NCBI GenBank assembly: GCA_947441065.1
Contig: CANESI010000001.1
Location: 124,001 to 188,000 of the forward strand
Length of the DNA stretch: 64,000 nt
Direction: 5' to 3'
From: Caulobacteraceae bacterium
GTDB taxonomy: Bacteria > Pseudomonadota > Alphaproteobacteria > Caulobacterales > Caulobacteraceae
The first letter of the stretch is position 1, and each line of letters begins with the position of its first letter. A program made the translations under genes and the position numbers. Shown in pieces: positions 49,326-60,500 of this stretch. A model generated the notes under the pieces. The model searched no databases. It saw only the letters and a program-made list of their open reading frames with translations, and was not told the DNA's origin.

Positions 49326-49412
49326 AAAGAGCGGCTCCGGATTGCACCGCGACCTCATCTTAGAATTCCCTTACATGTTAAGCTGTTGGGAACCTGATTT
49401 CGGTTTTAATAG

Positions 49413-49428
49413 CGATAACTAATTATCG
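49413..49428. promoter_or_regulatory. Short palindrome upstream of the chemoreceptor gene
   Basis: CGATAA-CTAA-TTATCG: six-base perfect arms in an A/T-rich part of the 162-base gap between the acetyltransferase and the chemoreceptor gene, 60 bases before its ATG. It may be a regulator site. Confidence 0.35.
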
Positions 49429-49487
49429 TGCATTCGCTTGGCCTCACGGCGTCAAGGGTTCTCGATTGATCGCTAAGGAAGCCTGCG

Positions 49488-51278
49488 ATGAAAACCACCT
49501 CGATCAACCAGACGGTCATGGCCGCCTGTATCGGTCTGATGATCCTATTTGCGGCCAGTGTGGGCGCAGGGATCTGGGTCGCGGTGGATCTGGCGGGAGA
49601 GCTTCGAGAGACCTCTCTGTCCTCGAAAATCTTGCAGACCCATCAGCAGGCCGACATGGGGCATGATGCCTTGCGCGCCGACGTGCTCCTGGCCTTCCAG
49701 ACCCAGACCCCCGGGTCGGTGAACAAGATTGCCGATGTCCGCAAGGATCTCGCTGAGCATGCGGCGGACTTCAATAGCGCCATCGACACCAACCTAAAGC
49801 TCGCCAAGAACCCTGAAATTCGCACCGCCCTGACCGAGGTCGCCGCGCCGCTTGCCGACTATGTCGCGGCGGCTCAGGCCATTGTTGCCAAGGTCGATAC
49901 CCAGCCTGAAGCAGCGGCCAATGATATGGGCCCCTTCATGGAGAAGTTCCTCGTCCTTGAAGAGGCGATGGCCAAGGTTTCGGAACGGATCGAGGCCCTG
50001 TCCAAAAGGGATGTCGAACATGCCGCCCAACGGGCGCTGTTTTCTGAAATCTTGATGGTTGTGATCCTGATCATCGGCCTGTCCTCCTGCGTGCTGTTGA
50101 TGATCCTGGCGCGCCGGGTTCTGGTTCAGCCCATTGCCGAGGTCACGCGGGTTGTGGATCGCTTGGCCAAAGGGGATTTGACGGTGGCGGTGCCGACGAC
50201 GACACGCACCGATGAGATCGGGCTCCTGACCCGCGCCCTGCACACCTTCAAGCAGGCCATCGCCGACCGGGCCAGCGAAGTCGAAGCGGCCGAACAGCGC
50301 CGCATGCTCGAAGAAGAGCGCCGCCAGAACGAAGAGCGCCGCCTCGCCGCTGAACGCGAGCAGCAGCATATGGTTGAGGCCATTGCGGGCGGTTTGGAAA
50401 GCCTGTCCAATGGCGACCTCACCGTCACCTTGAACGAGCCTTTTGCGCCGGAATATGAGCGTCTGCGTACCGACTTTAACGGGGCGATCCAGCGTCTGCG
50501 CCAGACCGTTCAGTCGATCATCGACACCTCTGGCAGCATGTCGACGGGTACTGACGAGATCAGCCGCGCCTCGGACGACCTGTCGCGCCGCACCGAGCAA
50601 CAGGCCGCCAGTCTGGAACAGACCGCCGCCGCCCTGAATGAAATCACCAACACCGTCCGGCGCACCGCCGATGGCTCGACCGAAGCCAGCCAAGTGGTCA
50701 CCAAGGCCACCAAGGAGGCGCAAGAGGGCGGCCTGATCGTTAGCCGCGCCGTCGAGGCCATGAGCGAAATTTCCAAATCGGCCAATCAGATCAGCCAGAT
50801 CATCGGGGTCATTGACGAGATCGCCTTCCAGACCAACCTTCTGGCCCTCAATGCGGGCGTCGAGGCGGCGCGGGCGGGGGATGCAGGACGCGGCTTTGCG
50901 GTGGTGGCCTCCGAAGTGCGAGCCTTGGCCCAGCGGTCTGCCGAGGCGGCGAAGGAAATTAAGGCCCTGATCTCAGCCAGTTCGCGTCAGGTCAGCCAAG
51001 GCGTGGATCTGGTCGGTCAGACCGGCACGGCACTGCAGCGGATCATGGAGATGGTCGCTGGGGTCAATGGGGTGGTTACCGCCATCGCCTCATCAGCCAA
51101 GGATCAGGCCGTCGGCCTTCACGAGATCAATTCTGCCGTCAATCAGATGGATCAGGTGACACAGCAGAACGCGGCCATGGTTGAAGAGACCACAGCCGCC
51201 AGCCATGCCTTAGCGCAGGAGGCGGCCAGCCTTTCGCGCCTCATGTCCAGCTTCAACGTCGGTGCCAGCTATCGCTAA
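49488..51278 (+). CDS. Methyl-accepting chemotaxis protein
   Basis: 596 residues. TM1 at about residues 9-35 (TVMAACIGLMILFAASVGAGIW) and TM2 at about 185-208 (ILMVVILIIGLSSCVLLMI) enclose a helical periplasmic domain. A HAMP domain follows (VLVQPIAEVTRVVDRLAKGDLTV) and then a second HAMP-like unit (GGLESLSNGDLTVTLNEPF). The signalling hairpin tip is IDEIAFQTNLLALNAGVEAARAGDAGRGFAVVASEVR. It binds CheA/CheW through this tip. No NWETF-like tail for CheR/CheB is seen at the end (FNVGASYR). No other chemotaxis gene is nearby. Confidence 0.93.
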   Translation: MKTTSINQTVMAACIGLMILFAASVGAGIWVAVDLAGELRETSLSSKILQTHQQADMGHDALRADVLLAFQTQTPGSVNKIADVRKDLAEHAADFNSAIDTNLKLAKNPEIRTALTEVAAPLADYVAAAQAIVAKVDTQPEAAANDMGPFMEKFLVLEEAMAKVSERIEALSKRDVEHAAQRALFSEILMVVILIIGLSSCVLLMILARRVLVQPIAEVTRVVDRLAKGDLTVAVPTTTRTDEIGLLTRALHTFKQAIADRASEVEAAEQRRMLEEERRQNEERRLAAEREQQHMVEAIAGGLESLSNGDLTVTLNEPFAPEYERLRTDFNGAIQRLRQTVQSIIDTSGSMSTGTDEISRASDDLSRRTEQQAASLEQTAAALNEITNTVRRTADGSTEASQVVTKATKEAQEGGLIVSRAVEAMSEISKSANQISQIIGVIDEIAFQTNLLALNAGVEAARAGDAGRGFAVVASEVRALAQRSAEAAKEIKALISASSRQVSQGVDLVGQTGTALQRIMEMVAGVNGVVTAIASSAKDQAVGLHEINSAVNQMDQVTQQNAAMVEETTAASHALAQEAASLSRLMSSFNVGASYR

Positions 51279-51288
51279 GGGGCGCGGG

Positions 51289-53214
51289 CTAGATCTCTGG
51301 CCCGTGCCAACCGCCCTTGATCAGGCCCCGGTCGCGTAGTCGCTCGACAATCAGATCGGCAGCCTGTTCGGGGGACATCTTGGTGGTGACGATGTGGATT
51401 TCGGGGGTGATGGGCGCCTCATAGGGGCTGTCGATCCCGGTGAAGTTCTTCAAGGCCCCGCTGCGGGCCTTTTTATAGAGGCCCTTCACGTCCCGCTCTT
51501 CGGCCACGGCCAGCGGCGTATCGACGAAGATCTCGATAAATTCGCTGGTCTCAACCAGATCGCGGGCCATTTGCCGCTCGGACCGGAAGGGCGAGATGAA
51601 CGAGACGAGGGTGATCAGCCCGGCCTCGACCATCAGCTTGGACACCTCGGCCACGCGGCGGATATTTTCCACCCGGTCAGCATCGGTAAAGCCCAGATCG
51701 CGGTTCAGGCCATGGCGAACATTGTCGCCGTCCAGAACGGTGGTGTGACGGCCCAGCGCAAAGAGCTGCTTTTCCACCAGGTTGGCGATGGTCGACTTGC
51801 CCGAGCCCGATAGGCCCGTGAACCACAAGATCGCAGAACGTTGGCCCTTGAGGTCGGCGCGGCTGGTCTTGTTGACGTCCAGAGCCTGCCAATGGATGTT
51901 TTGCGAACGGCGCAAAGCAAAGTTGATCAGGCCCGCGCCGATAGTGGCATTGGTCATCCGGTCGATCAGGATGAACCCGCCCGTATCGGCATTGTCCTTA
52001 TAGGGATCAAAGGCGATCTGCTGGTCAAGGCTGATATTGCAGACGCCGATCTCGTTGAGAGTCAGCGACTTGGCCGCCAGACGTTCCAGAGTATTGACGT
52101 TGATCTTATATTTCGGCTCGGTGACGGTTGCGGCCACCAGTTTGGCCCCGATCTTCAGCCAGTAGGAGCGGCCCGGCAGCATGGGCTCTTCGGCCATCCA
52201 GATCAGGGTGGTCTCGAACTGGTCGGCCACTTCGGGCGGATTGCCCGAGGCGATAATGTCGCCGCGCGAGCAGTCGATCTCGTCTTCCAGCGTCAGGGTG
52301 ACGGACTGTCCTGCCACGGCCAGATCAAGGTCGCCATCATAGGTGACAATCCGCGCCACCTTGCTCTGCTTGCCCGAGGGCAGGACGCGAACCACATCGC
52401 CGGGGCGGACCACGCCGCTGGCGATCTGGCCGGTAAAGCCTCTGAAATCGAGATTGGGCCGATTGACCCACTGGACGGGCAGGCGCAGGTCGCCCTGCTG
52501 GCGGCGGGCCTCGTCCAGCGGCACGGTCTCCAGATGATCGATCAGCACAGGGCCATCAAACCAGGGCGTAGCCTCGCTGCGTGAGGCAATATTGTCGCCG
52601 CGCAGGCCCGAAATGGGGATCGCCGTAACATCGTCTAGGCCGATCTGGGCGGCAAAGGCGCGGTAGTCGCTGACGATCTGGTCAAAGATCGCCTGATCAA
52701 AGCCGACCAGATCCATCTTATTGACCGCCAAAACCACCTTGCGGATGCCAATCAGCGAGACGAGGAAGCTGTGGCGGCGGGTCTGGGTCAAGATGCCCTT
52801 GCGCGCATCGACCAAGATCACGGCCAGATCCGCCGTCGAGGCTCCGGTGACCATATTGCGGGTATATTGCTCGTGGCCGGGGGTGTCGGCGACGATGAAC
52901 TTGCGCCGGTCGGTCGAGAAGAAGCGATAGGCCACATCGATGGTGATGCCCTGCTCGCGCTCGGCGGCCAGCCCATCGACCAGAAGGGCGAAATCGATCT
53001 CGCCGCCCTGGGTGCCGACGCGCTTGGAGTCCGCCTCCAAGGCCGCCATCTGATCTTCGAAGATCATTTTTGAATCATAGAGCAGCCGCCCGATCAGGGT
53101 GGACTTGCCGTCGTCGACACTGCCGCAGGTGATGAAGCGGAGTAGGCTCTTATGCTGATGCTGGAGCAGATAGGCGTCAATATCGGTGCCGATGAGATCA
53201 GAGATGTGGGCCAT
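51289..53214 (-). CDS. cysNC: Bifunctional sulfate adenylyltransferase subunit 1 / APS kinase
   Basis: 641 residues, a fusion. The N-terminal GTPase part (CysN) has [20 protein letters not shown] (G1), [12 protein letters not shown] (G3) and AVNKMD (G4). The C-terminal APS kinase part (CysC) has [15 protein letters not shown] near residue 467, [15 protein letters not shown] and [21 protein letters not shown]. With CysD it makes APS and then PAPS, used for sulfate assimilation or sulfation. Its start overlaps the cysD stop by one base. Confidence 0.96.
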   Translation of the reverse strand: MAHISDLIGTDIDAYLLQHQHKSLLRFITCGSVDDGKSTLIGRLLYDSKMIFEDQMAALEADSKRVGTQGGEIDFALLVDGLAAEREQGITIDVAYRFFSTDRRKFIVADTPGHEQYTRNMVTGASTADLAVILVDARKGILTQTRRHSFLVSLIGIRKVVLAVNKMDLVGFDQAIFDQIVSDYRAFAAQIGLDDVTAIPISGLRGDNIASRSEATPWFDGPVLIDHLETVPLDEARRQQGDLRLPVQWVNRPNLDFRGFTGQIASGVVRPGDVVRVLPSGKQSKVARIVTYDGDLDLAVAGQSVTLTLEDEIDCSRGDIIASGNPPEVADQFETTLIWMAEEPMLPGRSYWLKIGAKLVAATVTEPKYKINVNTLERLAAKSLTLNEIGVCNISLDQQIAFDPYKDNADTGGFILIDRMTNATIGAGLINFALRRSQNIHWQALDVNKTSRADLKGQRSAILWFTGLSGSGKSTIANLVEKQLFALGRHTTVLDGDNVRHGLNRDLGFTDADRVENIRRVAEVSKLMVEAGLITLVSFISPFRSERQMARDLVETSEFIEIFVDTPLAVAEERDVKGLYKKARSGALKNFTGIDSPYEAPITPEIHIVTTKMSPEQAADLIVERLRDRGLIKGGWHGPEI

Positions 53215-54170
53215 CAGAAGTAGCCCTCCTGTTTCTTCTTCTCCATCGAGGCGGCCTGGTCATGGTCAATGACCCGCCCCTGACGTTCAGAAGTGGTGGT
53301 CAGCAACATTTCTTGGATGATATCGGGCAAGGTCGCCGCCGTGCTCTCGACCGCGCCGGTCAGGGGGTAGCAACCAAGTGTACGGAACCGTACCATTTTC
53401 TGATCAGGCACCTCGCCGGGGCGCAGGGGCATGCGGTCATCATCGACCATGATCAGCGTGCCGTCACGCTCGACCACAGGCCGCTCTGCCGCGAAATAAA
53501 GTGGCACCAACGGGATGTTCTCCAGATGGATATATTGCCAGATATCCAGCTCGGTCCAGTTGGACAGGGGGAAGACCCGGATGCTCTCCCCCTTTTGCTT
53601 GCGGGCATTATAGGTGCGCCATAGCTCTGGCCGCTGCTGTTTGGGGTCCCAGCGATGTTGCGCCGAGCGGAACGAGAAGATGCGCTCCTTAGCGCGGGAC
53701 TTTTCCTCGTCCCGGCGCGCGCCGCCAAAGGCCACATCAAAACCGTGCTGGTCCAGCGCCTGCTTCAGGCCCTGGGTCTTCATGATGTCCGTATGGACCG
53801 CAGAGCCGTGGGTGAAGGGACCAACGCCTTGGGCGACACCCTCGGGGTTGGTGTGGGTCAAAAGGGTCAGGCCCAGCTTGGCCACAATATCATCGCGAAA
53901 GGCGATCATTTCGCGGAACTTCCAGCCCGTATCGACATGCAGCAGGGGGAAGGGCGGCAGGGCCGGATAGAAGGCCTTGATCGCGAGATGCAGCATCACC
54001 GCACTGTCCTTGCCGATGGAATAGAGCATCACCGGATTGTCGCTCTCGGCCACAACCTCACGCATGATGTGGATGCTCTCTGCCTCCAACCTTTGAAGGT
54101 GGGTCAGGGCCACGGGGGACAGCAGGGGCTTTGGCTCGTTTTCAGACACGGTTGCGCTTTCGGTGGTCAT
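53214..54170 (-). CDS. cysD: Sulfate adenylyltransferase subunit 2
   Basis: About 318 residues from ATG 54170; in-frame ATG 54206 and 54236 give longer versions without homologous sequence. The adenylation P-loop is [60 protein letters not shown] and [15 protein letters not shown] are also diagnostic. It activates sulfate with ATP to APS, driven by the GTPase CysN. Operon order is cysQ-cysD-cysNC. No PAPS reductase gene is adjacent. Confidence 0.95.
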   Translation of the reverse strand: MTTESATVSENEPKPLLSPVALTHLQRLEAESIHIMREVVAESDNPVMLYSIGKDSAVMLHLAIKAFYPALPPFPLLHVDTGWKFREMIAFRDDIVAKLGLTLLTHTNPEGVAQGVGPFTHGSAVHTDIMKTQGLKQALDQHGFDVAFGGARRDEEKSRAKERIFSFRSAQHRWDPKQQRPELWRTYNARKQKGESIRVFPLSNWTELDIWQYIHLENIPLVPLYFAAERPVVERDGTLIMVDDDRMPLRPGEVPDQKMVRFRTLGCYPLTGAVESTAATLPDIIQEMLLTTTSERQGRVIDHDQAASMEKKKQEGYF

Positions 54171-54260
54171 AGGCGGTTCTATTAGCGCCGATGACGTATG
54201 ATATCGCATAAGCTTTTCTAAGGCACCTCGCAGCAAACCAAGAGGCGCTTAAGCCAAGCC

Positions 54261-55112
54261 CTAGTCCATGAAGGGGGTGGCGGCGATTGGATCGAGCGGA
54301 CCAGCGGCCAAAAATCCCGGATTAAAGAAGTTCGGCTTGCCATAGAGAAGGGGGCTGGCATCGAGGGCAAGGACCTTGCCTCCCGCCGCCGACAGGACCG
54401 CATGGCCCGCGCCTGTATCCCACTCGCAGGTCGGGGACAGGCGCGGATAGAGGTCGGCTTCCCCTGCCGCCACCAGACAGAACTTCAAGGACGAGCCGAC
54501 CGAGACCCGGTCAAGGATGGGATAGGCGGCCAGATAGGCATCGGTCTGGGGCGTATTGTGCGACTTGGAGGCCACCGCCGTCAGGCCTTCGCTCGGCGGG
54601 GTGCGCACGGCCAAGGGGCGGCGAGCAGTAGCAGTGCTGAGTGCGGCATCTGGCGAGACCTCAAGGGTCCAAGCGATCTTGGCCGTCACGTCACCGGCGA
54701 ACATCCGATCTTTTGCCGGGGCATAGACGATGCCGAGGGTGGGGTGGCCGTCCTCGATCAGGGCAATATTGACGGTGAAGTCGCCGCGCCTTTGCACGAA
54801 CTCCTTGGTGCCATCGAGCGGATCAACGACGAAGAACTGACGGCCCACATTGGGGATGCGTCCGGCGGCAGCCTCTTCTTCGGCCACGACCGGGATCAGG
54901 GGGGCGAGGCGGGCCAGATCGGCCAAGATGATCGCCTCGGCGGCGGTATCGGCCAAGGTCACGGGCGAGGCATCGGCCTTCACCGTCACATCAAAGGCCG
55001 AATTATAGATGTCCCAGATCGCCTTGCCCGCCGCATGGGCACTGATCACCAGACCCTCAAGCAGGGCTGTGCGGTCGATAGGGGTCAAGTCAGCGGTCTG
55101 GTCAGCGGTCAT
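54261..55112 (-). CDS. cysQ: 3'(2'),5'-bisphosphate nucleotidase
   Basis: 283 residues. This is an inositol-monophosphatase-type fold with PVVAEEEAAAGR, the metal motif VDPLDGTKEFVQRRGDFTVN and the second motif CEWDTGAGHAVLSAAGGKVL. CysQ removes the 3'-phosphate of PAP, the by-product of PAPS use. Its place at the head of the cysD-cysNC group fits this. The gap to cysD is 90 bases, enough for an additional signal. Confidence 0.93.
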   Translation of the reverse strand: MTADQTADLTPIDRTALLEGLVISAHAAGKAIWDIYNSAFDVTVKADASPVTLADTAAEAIILADLARLAPLIPVVAEEEAAAGRIPNVGRQFFVVDPLDGTKEFVQRRGDFTVNIALIEDGHPTLGIVYAPAKDRMFAGDVTAKIAWTLEVSPDAALSTATARRPLAVRTPPSEGLTAVASKSHNTPQTDAYLAAYPILDRVSVGSSLKFCLVAAGEADLYPRLSPTCEWDTGAGHAVLSAAGGKVLALDASPLLYGKPNFFNPGFLAAGPLDPIAATPFMD

Positions 55113-55230
55113 GATCGAGGTCCTCTTGCGCCTTCTTCCTAGGCACTTATCCAGCCCGGTTCAATTTGTCTCTTTTCGGGTTTGAGGCGGAACCTCGCCC
55201 AGACTCCTGTTGACTCTCTCAGCAAAAAGA

Positions 55231-55245
55231 GAACAAAATAAGAAC
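55231..55245. promoter_or_regulatory. LexA box (GAAC-N7-GAAC)
   Basis: GAAC at 55231-55234 and GAAC at 55242-55245 are separated by exactly seven bases (AAAATAA). This is the known alphaproteobacterial LexA site, GTTC-N7-GTTC, read on the other strand. It lies 15 bases before the imuA ATG, so LexA should block transcription of the mutagenesis cassette until DNA damage. Confidence 0.9.
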
Positions 55246-55260
55246 AACAAAGGTTCCAGC

Positions 55261-55989
55261 ATGTCCGATCTACCGACATTTCCAGAGGGGTTCCCCGTGC
55301 CCGAAAGGGGGCTGGAGGAGGTGGCGGCGGCTGAGCCTCAGGACCTTGCGGCGGCGCTGGCCTTTGCTCTGCTTCGGGTGTCGCCAGAACCAGACAAGGG
55401 CGTGCCGCGTCCGGGCCTGTTCGTTGCGGCCAAGGCTTGGTTGCGCGAGCGGGGACGGCCCTTCGCGCAGGGCTGGCAGATGCCGACCCCCTCTGGCGGC
55501 GGCCTGATCGTGGTGGCGGTGGCCGATGAGCGTCAGGTGATTTGGGCGCTGGAAGAGGCCTTGAAGTCGGGGGCGGTGGGCGGCGCGGTGGCGGCCCTGT
55601 CGGCACCTGATTTTGTCGCCACGCGGCGTCTGGCCTTTGCCGCAAAGGCGGGCGGGGCGGCAGCGGCGATCTTGCGCACGACGGGTGCAGAGGGCCTGAG
55701 CGCGGCCTGGCGGCGCTGGCGGATCGGGTCCTTGGCCTCGGCCCCGCAGGCCTTTGATGTGCGCGCGCCCGGCCCGGCGCGACTGAGAGCGGAACTGACC
55801 CGGCGGCGGGATGGCTTGCCGGGGGTGTGGGAGTTGGAGTGGGACGATGACCGGCGCATCTGGCGCGACGCAAAATCTGGCCCGGCCGCAGCCCAACAGG
55901 CGCGTGGCCTGCGTTTGGCTGCCGGATTGGCCCGTGACGGTCTGGACCCGTTCGGCCCTTCATCAGAAGGCTCCCGTCAGGTCGGCTGA
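55261..55989 (+). CDS. imuA: SOS mutagenesis protein ImuA
   Basis: 242 residues from ATG 55261, directly behind the LexA box. It is a RecA/SulA-like fold with FALLRVSPEPDKGVPRPGLFVAA, ERGRPFAQGWQMPTP, LIVVAVADERQVIWALEEALKSGAVGGAVAAL and FAAKAGGAAAAILRT. It lacks a clear Walker A. ImuA works with ImuB and DnaE2 in damage-induced translesion synthesis. Its last 143 bases overlap imuB in another frame. Confidence 0.92.
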   Translation: MSDLPTFPEGFPVPERGLEEVAAAEPQDLAAALAFALLRVSPEPDKGVPRPGLFVAAKAWLRERGRPFAQGWQMPTPSGGGLIVVAVADERQVIWALEEALKSGAVGGAVAALSAPDFVATRRLAFAAKAGGAAAAILRTTGAEGLSAAWRRWRIGSLASAPQAFDVRAPGPARLRAELTRRRDGLPGVWELEWDDDRRIWRDAKSGPAAAQQARGLRLAAGLARDGLDPFGPSSEGSRQVG

Positions 55990-57496
55990 GGGCTCTGATC
56001 CGGGGCCCATCCCCTTTGCGCTGGTCGAGCGCAATGGCCGCGGCCTTTGCCTGCGAGCGGTCAATGGCGCGGCCCAGAAGCTCGGCCTCTGGCGCGGACA
56101 GTCTCAGGCCGATGCCAGAGCCATGGCTCCGGATCTGGTCACCGTGCCTGCCGATCCGGCGGCGGAGGCCTTGACCCTGAAGCGTCTGGCCCTGTGGGCG
56201 GAGCGGTTTTCGCCCTGCGTGGCCCTGATGGCTGATGGTCCGGGTGTAGAGGGATTGGCGCTAGACATGACCGGCGGCACCCATCTGTTCGGCGGGGAGC
56301 CCGCCTTTATTGCCGCCTTTGAAGCGCGTTTGGCCAAGGCCGGTATCCTCGCCCGTGTGGCCATGGCCGACAGTTTGGGGACGGCTTGGGCTCTGGCCCG
56401 CTTTGGCGCCATGACCCAGATTGCGCCTGCGGGCGGTGCGCGCGAGGCCCTCGCCGATCTGCCCGTCGAGGCCCTGCGGCTAGATCCTGAGGCTGTGACC
56501 CTGCTCAAGCGCTTTGGTCTTCAGCGGATCGGCGATCTCTATCCCCTGCCGCGTGCGGGCCTGGCCCGGCGGTTTCGGGGACCTCGGGCCGGAGCCATGG
56601 GCCTTAAGGTGGTCGAGCGGCTGGATCAGGCCCTTGGCTTTCGCGCCGAGCCGGTGGTGCCCGTGCGCCCGCCGCCCGCCTATCGCAGCTTTCAGGTCTT
56701 TGCCGAACCGATCACCGAGACGGCGGGGGTGGCGCTCTATCTGCCCGATCTGGCCAAGGCCTTGGCAGAGCAGCTTCAGCGCGACGGGCAGGGGGCTCGG
56801 CGCCTGACCTTGACCGGCTATCGGGTGGACGGGGCGACCACCAGCATCGAGGCCGGGCTCAGCGCCGCCTCGGCCCAGCCCAGCCACCTGTTGCGACTGC
56901 TCAAGGAAAAGGGCTTAGAGGCGCTGGATTTGGGCTTTGGCATTGACGCCCTGATGCTCAGTGCGCCGGTCGCCGAAGCCAGCGTCGCGCAGCAAGAGGG
57001 TCTGGACGGTGAGCGGGCGGCGACGGAGGCGGCGGCCTTGGCCGGTCTGATTGATCGTCTGCAGGCCAAGCTTGGCGAGGATGCGGTCCAGACCCCTCGC
57101 CCGCGCGGCAGTTGGTTGCCTGAACGTAGCGAGGGCTGGGATGCGGCTTCGAGCCTCGGCTTCGGGGCCTTCGATCCTGTGTTTCGACCCCGTCCGATCC
57201 TGCTGTTCCATCCGCCTGAACGGGTCGAGGCCATTGCCGAACTGCCCGATTCTGCTCCGGCGCGGTTCACTTGGCGGCGGGTGGCGCGGCGGGTGGTGCG
57301 GGCCGAGGGGCCAGAGCGGATCGCGCCGGAATGGTGGCGGCTGAGCCCGGCCTCACCGCGTCCGCCCCGCACGCGCGACTATTACCGCATCGAGGACGAG
57401 ACCGGGCGGCGCTACTGGCTGTTTCGCGAAGGCCTCTATGGCCGCGAGGATCAGGACCGGACGCCTGAATGGTGGCTGCACGGGGTCTTTGCATGA
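55847..57496 (+). CDS. imuB: ImuB, catalytically inactive Y-family polymerase-like protein
   Basis: 549 residues from ATG 55847 with GGAG upstream. Conserved start RRVACVWLPDWPVTVW lacks the metal-binding Asp found at this place in DinB. Then come FALVERNGRGLCLRAVN, LDMTGGTHLFGGE and LKRFGLQRIGDLYPLPRAGLARRFRG, a helix-hairpin-helix part, and a C-terminal region ending RDYYRIEDETGRRYWLFREGL. ImuB serves as the hub that brings DnaE2 to the beta clamp. Confidence 0.93.
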   Translation: MTGASGATQNLARPQPNRRVACVWLPDWPVTVWTRSALHQKAPVRSAEGSDPGPIPFALVERNGRGLCLRAVNGAAQKLGLWRGQSQADARAMAPDLVTVPADPAAEALTLKRLALWAERFSPCVALMADGPGVEGLALDMTGGTHLFGGEPAFIAAFEARLAKAGILARVAMADSLGTAWALARFGAMTQIAPAGGAREALADLPVEALRLDPEAVTLLKRFGLQRIGDLYPLPRAGLARRFRGPRAGAMGLKVVERLDQALGFRAEPVVPVRPPPAYRSFQVFAEPITETAGVALYLPDLAKALAEQLQRDGQGARRLTLTGYRVDGATTSIEAGLSAASAQPSHLLRLLKEKGLEALDLGFGIDALMLSAPVAEASVAQQEGLDGERAATEAAALAGLIDRLQAKLGEDAVQTPRPRGSWLPERSEGWDAASSLGFGAFDPVFRPRPILLFHPPERVEAIAELPDSAPARFTWRRVARRVVRAEGPERIAPEWWRLSPASPRPPRTRDYYRIEDETGRRYWLFREGLYGREDQDRTPEWWLHGVFA

Positions 57497-57505
57497 GCCG
57501 GTCCC

Positions 57506-60500
57506 ATGGGCGCTGATCTGGCCTATGCCGAGCTGGACCTGCGCAGCAACTTCTCGTTTCTCGAGGGCGCGTCCCATGCCGATGAGTTGGTGCTGACGGC
57601 CAAGGCTCTGGGTTTGGCGGCAATCGGACTGGCGGATCGCAACAGTCTAGCCGGGGTGGTAAGGGCCCATGTGGCGGCCAAGGCTGAGGGCTTTCGGCTG
57701 TTGATCGGCTGTCGTCTGGTGTTTTTGGACGGGACCGAGCTGATCGTCTATCCCCGCGACCGGGCTGCCTATGGCCGTCTTTGCCGTCTCCTGTCGCTTG
57801 GCAAGATGGGGGACATCCCTGAGGGGGCGGAGGATCAAGATCTTGACGCCGATGAGGACCGGATTGCCAAGGGCGATTGCCGCCTGACCTTTGAACAGGC
57901 CGCAGCCCTCGGCGAGGGCCTGATCGGACTGGTTCCCGCGCCGCTGAATCTGACGACCAAGACAGCGGGGGCCTTTGAGGCCCAGATGGCCGCGTGGCAA
58001 AGGGCTTGGCCCGATCAAATCTATCTGGCTGCGGCTCCCTTACGCCAAGGCGATGACCGTGCGCGGCTGAACCGGCTGGCGGGTATAGCCCAGCGGACGG
58101 GCGCGCCCCTGATTGCGACCAATGGCGTGCTCTATCACGACCCCTCGCGCCGCCCCCTTCAGGATGTGCTGGCCTGCGTGCGGCAAGGCTGCCGTCTGGA
58201 TGAGGCCGGTCTGCGCCTGCAGGCTCACGCTGAACGGTTCCTCAAGCGCCCTGCCGAGATGGCGCGTCTGTTTCGCGGTCATGAAGAGGCTCTGGCCCGG
58301 ACGATGGCGGTGGTGGATGCCGCGCGCTTCAGTCTGGACGAGCTACAATATGACTATCCCGAAGAGCCGATCCCGCCGGGCAAGACGGCGGACCAACATC
58401 TGTCCGACTTGACTTGGGCGGGGGCAGAAGACCGCTATCCTGACGGCGTGCCCGCCAAGGTGCAGCAAAGCCTGATCAAGGAGTTGGACCTGATCGCGCG
58501 GGTCAATTACGCGCCCTATTTCCTGACCGTTCATGATCTGGTGACCTTTGCCCGTCGCCAAGCCATCCTCTGTCAGGGGCGCGGCTCAGCGGCCAATTCG
58601 GCGGTCTGCTACTGCCTCGGCATCACGGCGGTGGACCCGGCCCAGATCGATCTGCTGTTCGAGCGGTTCATCTCTGAAGAGCGCCGCGAACCGCCCGATA
58701 TTGATGTGGATTTCGAGCATGAGCGCCGCGAAGAGGTCATCCAATATATCTATCGCCGCTATGGCCGTCACCGCGCCGCCATCGCCGCTACGGTCATTCG
58801 CTACCGCCCCCGCTCGGCCATCCGCGATGTGGGCAAGGTTCTGGGCCTGACCGAAGATGTGACGGCGGCCTTGGCCAATACGGTCTGGGGCAGCCACGGT
58901 GAAGGGGTGGCCGATGAACATGTGCGGGCCGTGGGGCTTGATCCCCATGCGCCGCGTCTGGCCTTGGCGCTGGACCTGGCGCGCCAGCTTTTGGGCTTTC
59001 CGCGTCACCTGTCACAGCATGTCGGCGGCTTCATCCTCACGCGCGGCGATCTGGTCGAGACCGTGCCGGTCGGCAATGCGGCGATGGCGGCGCGGACCTT
59101 TATCGAGTGGGACAAGAACGATATTGACGCCCTCAAGATGATGAAGGTCGATGTGCTGGCCTTGGGCATGCTCAGCGCCATTCGCCGGGGCTTTGATCTG
59201 ATCCGCGATGCCTATGGCCGCGACCTTTGCCTCGCCACCGTGCCGCGCGAGGATCCAGCGGTCTATCAGATGCTCTGTCAGGCCGATTCGGTCGGGGTCT
59301 TTCAGGTCGAGAGCCGGGCGCAGATGAGCATGCTGCCGCGCCTCAAGCCGGTCTGTTTCTATGATCTGGTCATTCAGGTGGCCATTGTCCGTCCCGGACC
59401 TATTCAGGGCAATATGGTCCATCCCTATCTCAACCGCCGGGCCGGGCGCGAGCCGGTGGCCTTTCCCTCGCCCCATCCCGACCACGGTCCGCCCGATGAG
59501 CTCGAACGGGTGCTGGGCAAGACGCTCGGCGTGCCGTTGTTTCAAGAACAGGCCATGCGCATTGCCATGGAGGCGGCGCGCTTTACCGGCGATGAGGCCA
59601 ATGGCCTGCGCAAGGCTATGGCCGCCTTTCGGCGCGTGGGGACCATTGAATTCTATGAGACCATGATGGTCGAGCGCATGGTCGAGCGCGGCTATGGGCG
59701 AGACTTTTCTGAGCGCTGTTTCAACCAGATCAAGGGCTTTGGTGACTATGGCTTCCCAGAGAGCCACGCCGCGTCCTTTGCCCATCTGGTCTATGTTTCG
59801 GCTTGGCTGAAACGCTGGTTCCCAGAGGTGTTTTTAGCCGCCCTGATCAATAGTCAGCCGATGGGGTTCTATGCCCCGGCCCAGCTGGTGCGCGATGCGG
59901 TGGCCCACGGGGTGGTGGTGCGCCCGCCCGATCTCAATGCCAGTGATTGGGACTGTCACCTAGAAGAGAAGGGGCCTGCCCCTGCCGCGCCGACCGCCTC
60001 AGGCCGCCCCCGCCGCCGGGCTGTGCGGCTGGGTCTGCGCCAGATCGATGGCTTTCGCCGCGACTGGGCCTTGGCCATCATGGCCGCGCGGGGTGATCAG
60101 CCCTATGCCGATCTGGAAGATCTTCGCCGTCGCTCGGGCCTTAGCGGCGCGGCCTTGGATGCGCTCGCCGCAGCCGATGGATTGGGCTCGCTGGCCCTGA
60201 CCCGGCGCACGGGCCTTTGGGCGGCAAGGGGCCTGCCGAGGGCTGCGCCTGCGCCCCTTTTCGCGGCCATGGGCTTGGAAGAGGCTGATGGCCCCGCGCC
60301 CCTGCCGCCATCGTCCGCCGCCCAAGAGGTGGTGCAGGACTATCAGACGATGCGCCTGTCGCTGAAGGCCCACCCGCTCAGCTTTCTGCGCCAAGATCTT
60401 GGCCGCCTAGGGGTTCAGACCGCCGCGCAGTTGGCCGTGGCAGCCGATGGGGCTCGCGCGATCTCGGCAGGGGTGGTGCTGGTGCGGCAAAGGCCCGGCT

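Noticed and set aside
49338-49428. CtrA box (TTAA-N7-TTAA) upstream of the chemoreceptor
   Set aside because: Single TTAA elements are present but not with the required seven-base spacing.
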